A stretch of DNA of 9,978 nt from Lachnospiraceae bacterium UBA1753 (GTDB lineage: Bacteria; Bacillota; Clostridia; Lachnospirales; Lachnospiraceae). Positions 7,903 to 9,978 of this stretch are shown here, piece by piece; within the stretch, counting starts at the first letter, position 1; every line of letters starts with the position of its first letter. The translations under genes were made by a program, and so were the position numbers. The stretch lies in NCBI GenBank assembly GCA_002317595.1, contig DCHL01000025.1, forward strand, positions 1-9,978, written 5' to 3'. The notes below the pieces were generated by a model, which ran no database searches, was not told the origin of the DNA, and saw only the letters and a list, made by a program, of their open reading frames with translations.

Positions 7903-8016
7903 TTATTATATTCGAGTGTTGTCCAATTTATCGGCCCGGTTGCTGCCGCACTTACAATCTTCTCAGCTGGAGTTGCAGTTGGAAGGTTCATAGAACACAA
8001 AAATGACCGCCAGTAG
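7903..8016 (+). pseudogene. Remnant of a small hydrophobic, type I toxin-like peptide
   Basis: An open frame of 37 codons on the plus strand lies between TAG (7900-7902) and TAG (8014-8016). It reads VVQFIGPVAAALTIFSAG followed by VAVGRFIEHKNDRQ: one hydrophobic helix of about 20 residues with a Pro near its start and a charged tail, which is the plan of Fst/TxpA-like type I toxins. There is no ATG, GTG or TTG in frame. GTG (7916-7918) and TTG (7919-7921) are present in another frame, so a one-base indel may have inactivated the gene, or it may start at a rare codon. No ribosome binding site is visible. The last codons form one arm of the downstream hairpin, and a terminator follows at 8062-8098. 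The resemblance is from general architecture, not a database match. Confidence 0.35.
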
Positions 8017-8043
8017 TTTTCCGAGGACTTTGGCGATCATTTT
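8000..8043 (-). terminator. Rho-independent terminator of the small RNA and/or the M48 gene
   Basis: AAAATGACCGCCA at 8000-8012 and TGGCGATCATTTT at 8031-8043 pair over 13 bp with one mismatch. The mismatch is an A-C in plus-strand RNA but a permitted G-U in minus-strand RNA, so the hairpin is better on the minus strand. A run of five T residues follows on the minus strand (into 7999), overlapping the stem base. Confidence 0.65.
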
Positions 8044-8061
8044 GACTAGTTAAAATTCTTT

Positions 8062-8098
8062 GGGGGCTAACCGTCTATCGGTAGCACCTTTGTGTTTT
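8062..8098 (+). terminator. Plus-strand terminator hairpin after the peptide remnant
   Basis: GCTAACCG (8066-8073) and CGGTAGC (8079-8085) form a 7-bp stem with a 5-nt loop and one bulged A at 8069. GGG before it can pair across a mismatch with ACC(T) after it. The tail CCTTTGTGTTTTC (8087-8099) is U-rich in plus-strand RNA. It would end a transcript from the 7903-8016 region. Confidence 0.5.
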
Positions 8099-8107
8099 CA
8101 TATGAAT

Positions 8108-8135
8108 ATTATACGCTATTTCAATAATTTTACAA
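8108..8135 (-). promoter_or_regulatory. Predicted promoter of the antisense RNA
   Basis: TATAAT at 8113-8108 and TTGTAA at 8135-8130 with a 16-bp spacer match the sigma-A consensus at 6 of 6 and 4 of 6 bases. It lies only about 25-50 nt after the M48 stop codon with no gene immediately downstream on its strand, so a small RNA is the natural product. Confidence 0.5.
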
Positions 8136-8159
8136 GATGATCTTATTCAACATTTTCCT

Positions 8160-9362
8160 TTACAGTCTTCTCAAATCACCCAACACACTATTAACGTGTC
8201 CCTCAATTACACACTCTTCGACCTGGACGTAAATGCTCCTCAGTTTCTTCTCTCGGTTGCCAATCTTAATAAGGCGCTCCTTTGCACTTTCCGCATCAGA
8301 GAATTTCTTTTTGACGCTGCCTTCGTTAAGCGAATCGCCGATTGCCTTAAGCTTTCCTGTTCCCTTTGAGACTATGTTCATTATTGGGTTACTTATCTCT
8401 TCGTCGATATTGTCTACTACAGACTTTTCTTGAAGGTGCTTTGATGCTTCCTCAGCAATGTTTCTCTTTTCAGTATGCTTCTTGATGGCTTTATCACTCT
8501 TCTGGGACAATCTTTCGATTTCGTCCCTGAGCCAGGTGGAGTTTCTCATGAGAATTCTAGAGTACTCTCCGCTCTGGACCCAGAGCATGAGCTCGCGGGC
8601 ACGGAGGACTGTCCATGAATAATTTTTTCCAAACTGAGTACCTATACGAATAATCTTGTTGAACAGTGCTTCATCAAAACCTTTTAGTTCATCCGCCTGC
8701 TCAAGAAACTGATTTACATCCAGGCGCTCATAATATTTATCAGGATATGCTCCCATCTTCGCCAATGCAGAAATTGCTGCCTCAAGATTTTGGCACACTA
8801 ACAGACCTGCTCGATCAGCTGTAAAGTCAGCTCTTCGTGCCCATTCCTCATATGCATAGAGCACACCCGATTTCACATACTCACCGACAACTGGAATATA
8901 GCATCCGGCACTTGCAATACTCGACCCTAAGTAATGAAACTGGTGGTGAACGCTCTTGATATGTCCAAGTTCATGTCCCAGCACAAAAAGAAGTTCGTCC
9001 TCGGTAAGTTTACTAAGACTTCCCGTTGTAATTGCAATGACAGGATGTGTAGTACCTGCGACATATGACTCAACTTCTCCCGAGTTCAGGAAAAACACCT
9101 GTGGCATTTCCTCAATTCCAAGTATCCTGCACCCTTTTTCAACTAGTAAATACACCTCAGGGGCATTCTCTTGAGTAACGCGGACACTTGACCCCATAAG
9201 CGCAATTTTTCCACTCTTCTCAATGCCATAACTGGTTGCTGTCTTTATTGCCGCATCAAACCCCGCATTAAGTTTTAATGCATTAAGGTACATCGCATCC
9301 CGGGCATCCTCATATTCCTTTGCCATCAAATTCTTTATAGGTTCTGCCGTATATTCGCTCAT
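8160..9362 (-). CDS. M48-family zinc metallopeptidase with C-terminal charged domain
   Basis: A 400-residue protein with the zinc-protease motif HELGH (130-134) in LLFVLGHELGHIKSVHH; E131 is the catalytic base and H130/H134 bind zinc. The second M48 motif is RRADFTADRAGLL (176-188). In relatives this usually reads (S)ELTADRAGL with Glu as the third zinc ligand; here that position is Asp (D179). The 147-172 segment between the motifs is moderately hydrophobic but not a clear membrane helix, and there is no signal peptide, so a soluble or peripherally bound enzyme is likely, unlike HtpX. Residues 265-400 are strongly charged and helical, possibly an interaction domain. GAGGGAG (9367-9373) lies 4 nt before the start. 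No convincing promoter was found in 9363-9444. The palindrome array begins 83 bp upstream of the start codon. Confidence 0.88.
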   Translation of the reverse strand: MSEYTAEPIKNLMAKEYEDARDAMYLNALKLNAGFDAAIKTATSYGIEKSGKIALMGSSVRVTQENAPEVYLLVEKGCRILGIEEMPQVFFLNSGEVESYVAGTTHPVIAITTGSLSKLTEDELLFVLGHELGHIKSVHHQFHYLGSSIASAGCYIPVVGEYVKSGVLYAYEEWARRADFTADRAGLLVCQNLEAAISALAKMGAYPDKYYERLDVNQFLEQADELKGFDEALFNKIIRIGTQFGKNYSWTVLRARELMLWVQSGEYSRILMRNSTWLRDEIERLSQKSDKAIKKHTEKRNIAEEASKHLQEKSVVDNIDEEISNPIMNIVSKGTGKLKAIGDSLNEGSVKKKFSDAESAKERLIKIGNREKKLRSIYVQVEECVIEGHVNSVLGDLRRL

Positions 9363-9444
9363 TTCGCTCCCTCTACCACAATGCTGCAGCAGTCCATTCA
9401 GTATCTAAAATATGTTTCTTTCAGACAGTTGTATTTATCGACAA

Positions 9445-9540
9445 ATATTGGCTCAAAGCCACATAGGCTTAGCAGCTTATAGTTTTTCCTGGTTTTTCCC
9501 GCGTAGCAAGTACTACGCGTATTGGCTGTCTGCAGGATAT
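9445..9540. repeat. Long direct repeat, copy 1 (96 bp)
   Basis: Almost identical to 9893-9978, 448 bp away. It spans palindromic unit 1 and the start of unit 2. It differs from copy 2 by three substitutions and by a 10-bp tandem duplication (GTTTTTCCTG then GTTTTTCCCG, about 9482-9501). Between the two units lies a small palindrome, GCGTAG-N6-CTACGC (9501-9518). Confidence 0.9.
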
Positions 9541-9892
9541 GTGAGACAGCCTATACTGATAACTCAGGAAATGTATTGGCTGACACGCTGGTTCCCTTGA
9601 AAGCCTATACTCCAAGAATAAGTGTCTTATAGGCTACCTTCACATTCTTACTGATAGCCTATACCGTCTAGTCCTGCTCAGTAACTTAATTGTATTGGCT
9701 ATTTCCACTTTCCCTGATCGCGCCAATACAACTTACAATTTTGAGGTATAGGCTTGATGTGGTATCTGCAAAGAAGCCTATACCCCCGCCTATGAACGCA
9801 CACAAACTCATATCGGCTCAAACCTGCATAGGCAAAGGAGCCTATACCCCGCCTATGAACTCAAACAAACCCAAATGAACTCATACACACTC

Positions 9893-9978
9893 ATATTGGC
9901 TCAAAGCCACATAGGCTTAGCAGCCTATGGTTTTTCCCGCGTAGCAAGTACTGCGCGTATTGGCTGTCTGCAGGATAT
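9893..9978. repeat. Long direct repeat, copy 2 (86 bp seen, cut by window edge)
   Basis: Second copy of 9445-9540 without the 10-bp duplication; it matches to the last base of the window, so the true repeat is probably longer. The internal palindrome reads GCGTAG-N6-CTGCGC (9939-9956), with one changed base that still permits a G-U pair in RNA. The 448-bp offset suggests that the array has a higher-order period. Confidence 0.9.

Larger units (their letters stand above)
7998..8101 (-). ncRNA. Putative antisense small RNA with own promoter and terminator
   Basis: On the minus strand, TATAAT (8113-8108) has TTGTAA (8135-8130) 16 bp upstream, giving a predicted start near 8101. About 60 nt downstream begins a hairpin with arms 8031-8043 and 8000-8012, 13 bp with one G-U wobble in the minus-strand RNA, followed by AUUUUUGUGUU, a Rho-independent terminator. 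The RNA of about 100 nt is fully complementary to the end of the plus-strand peptide frame and its 3' region, including that transcript's own terminator hairpin. This is the convergent layout of par/fst, txpA/ratA and similar type I toxin-antitoxin pairs. The terminator would also stop read-through from the M48 peptidase gene. Confidence 0.45.
9445..9978. repeat. Array of 38-bp palindromic units, non-coding, continues past the right edge
   Basis: Eight complete units, each exactly 38 bp, have 9-bp ends in inverted orientation around a 20-bp interior; consensus GTATTGGCT-N20-AGCCTATAC. Units: 9445-9482, 9519-9556, 9573-9610, 9627-9664, 9692-9729, 9746-9783, 9810-9847, 9893-9930; a ninth starts at 9957 and is cut by the edge. 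Arms in 9746-9783 pair over 10 bp without mismatch and those in 9627-9664 over 9 bp. 9519-9556 pairs over 13 bp with one mismatch. Interiors differ, except that unit 8 repeats unit 1 and unit 9 repeats unit 2 as far as seen. Gaps between units are 36, 16, 16, 27, 16, 26, 45 and 26 bp. No gene or credible ORF covers the region. It could be a multi-site protein-binding array (replication, partition, chromosome organisation), recombination sites, or a multi-hairpin RNA; the sequence alone does not decide. Confidence 0.85.

Noticed and set aside
5656..9362. Serpin as inhibitor of the neighbouring M48 peptidase
   Set aside because: Serpins trap serine and some cysteine proteases; M48 enzymes are metalloproteases, so the pairing has no mechanistic basis.
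9412..9878. Plus-strand open frames of 62 codons at 9412-9600 and 9690-9878
   Set aside because: They run through the palindromic repeats, lack ribosome binding sites and show no protein-like pattern; they are by-products of the array.
9445..9978. CRISPR array
   Set aside because: The repeated element is a pair of 9-bp inverted arms and not a direct repeat of 24-40 bp, the gaps vary from 16 to 45 bp, interiors recur, and no cas gene is in view.
9445..9978. Integron attC array
   Set aside because: There are no cassette genes between the palindromes and I cannot place attC-type core sites (RYYYAAC/GTTRRRY) at the ends.
4358..9978. Functional link between SbcCD (a hairpin nuclease) and the palindrome array
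   Set aside because: SbcCD is a general housekeeping enzyme, the array is about 4 kb away in another transcription unit, and 9-bp arms with a 20-bp interior are unlikely to extrude as hairpins in duplex DNA.

Overview
The window looks like a chromosomal stretch from a Gram-positive Firmicute, most plausibly a gut or rumen Clostridia of the Lachnospiraceae type. The reasons are strong AGGAGG-type ribosome binding sites, moderate GC, a clostridial-style SbcCD pair and a methyltransferase of a sequence type I associate with Clostridia. The assignment is inference from sequence style and family resemblance. Every confident protein-coding gene is on the minus strand.

Reading in the direction of transcription (right to left), an array of 38-bp palindromic units (9445 to the right edge) lies upstream of an M48-type zinc metallopeptidase (9362-8160). 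The 340-bp gap after the peptidase (7820-8159) holds what looks like a compact convergent RNA pair. A minus-strand small RNA of about 100 nt has its own promoter and terminator. It is antisense to the 3' part of a plus-strand transcript that carries a remnant of a short hydrophobic peptide and its own terminator hairpin, an arrangement resembling type I toxin-antitoxin loci. Next come a zinc-ribbon/transmembrane/coiled-coil protein (7819-6986) and a serpin without a signal peptide (6930-5656), closed by a strong Rho-independent terminator (about 5569-5624).

A second transcription unit starts at a TATAAT promoter at 5529-5534 and holds four closely spaced genes: sbcD (5491-4358), sbcC (4361-1587, 4-bp overlap), a class I SAM-dependent methyltransferase (1547-879) and an HNH endonuclease that runs off the left edge (859-1). 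A hairpin/double-strand-break nuclease, a methyltransferase and an HNH nuclease sharing one apparent operon suggests DNA repair or DNA defence.

The most unusual element is the array at 9445-9978. Eight complete units and the start of a ninth each have the form GTATTGGCT-N20-AGCCTATAC, always exactly 38 bp. They start 54, 64-65, 74 or 83 bp apart, that is in steps of about one DNA helical turn. The first two units recur as the eighth and ninth, 448 bp away. I do not recognise this array as a named element.
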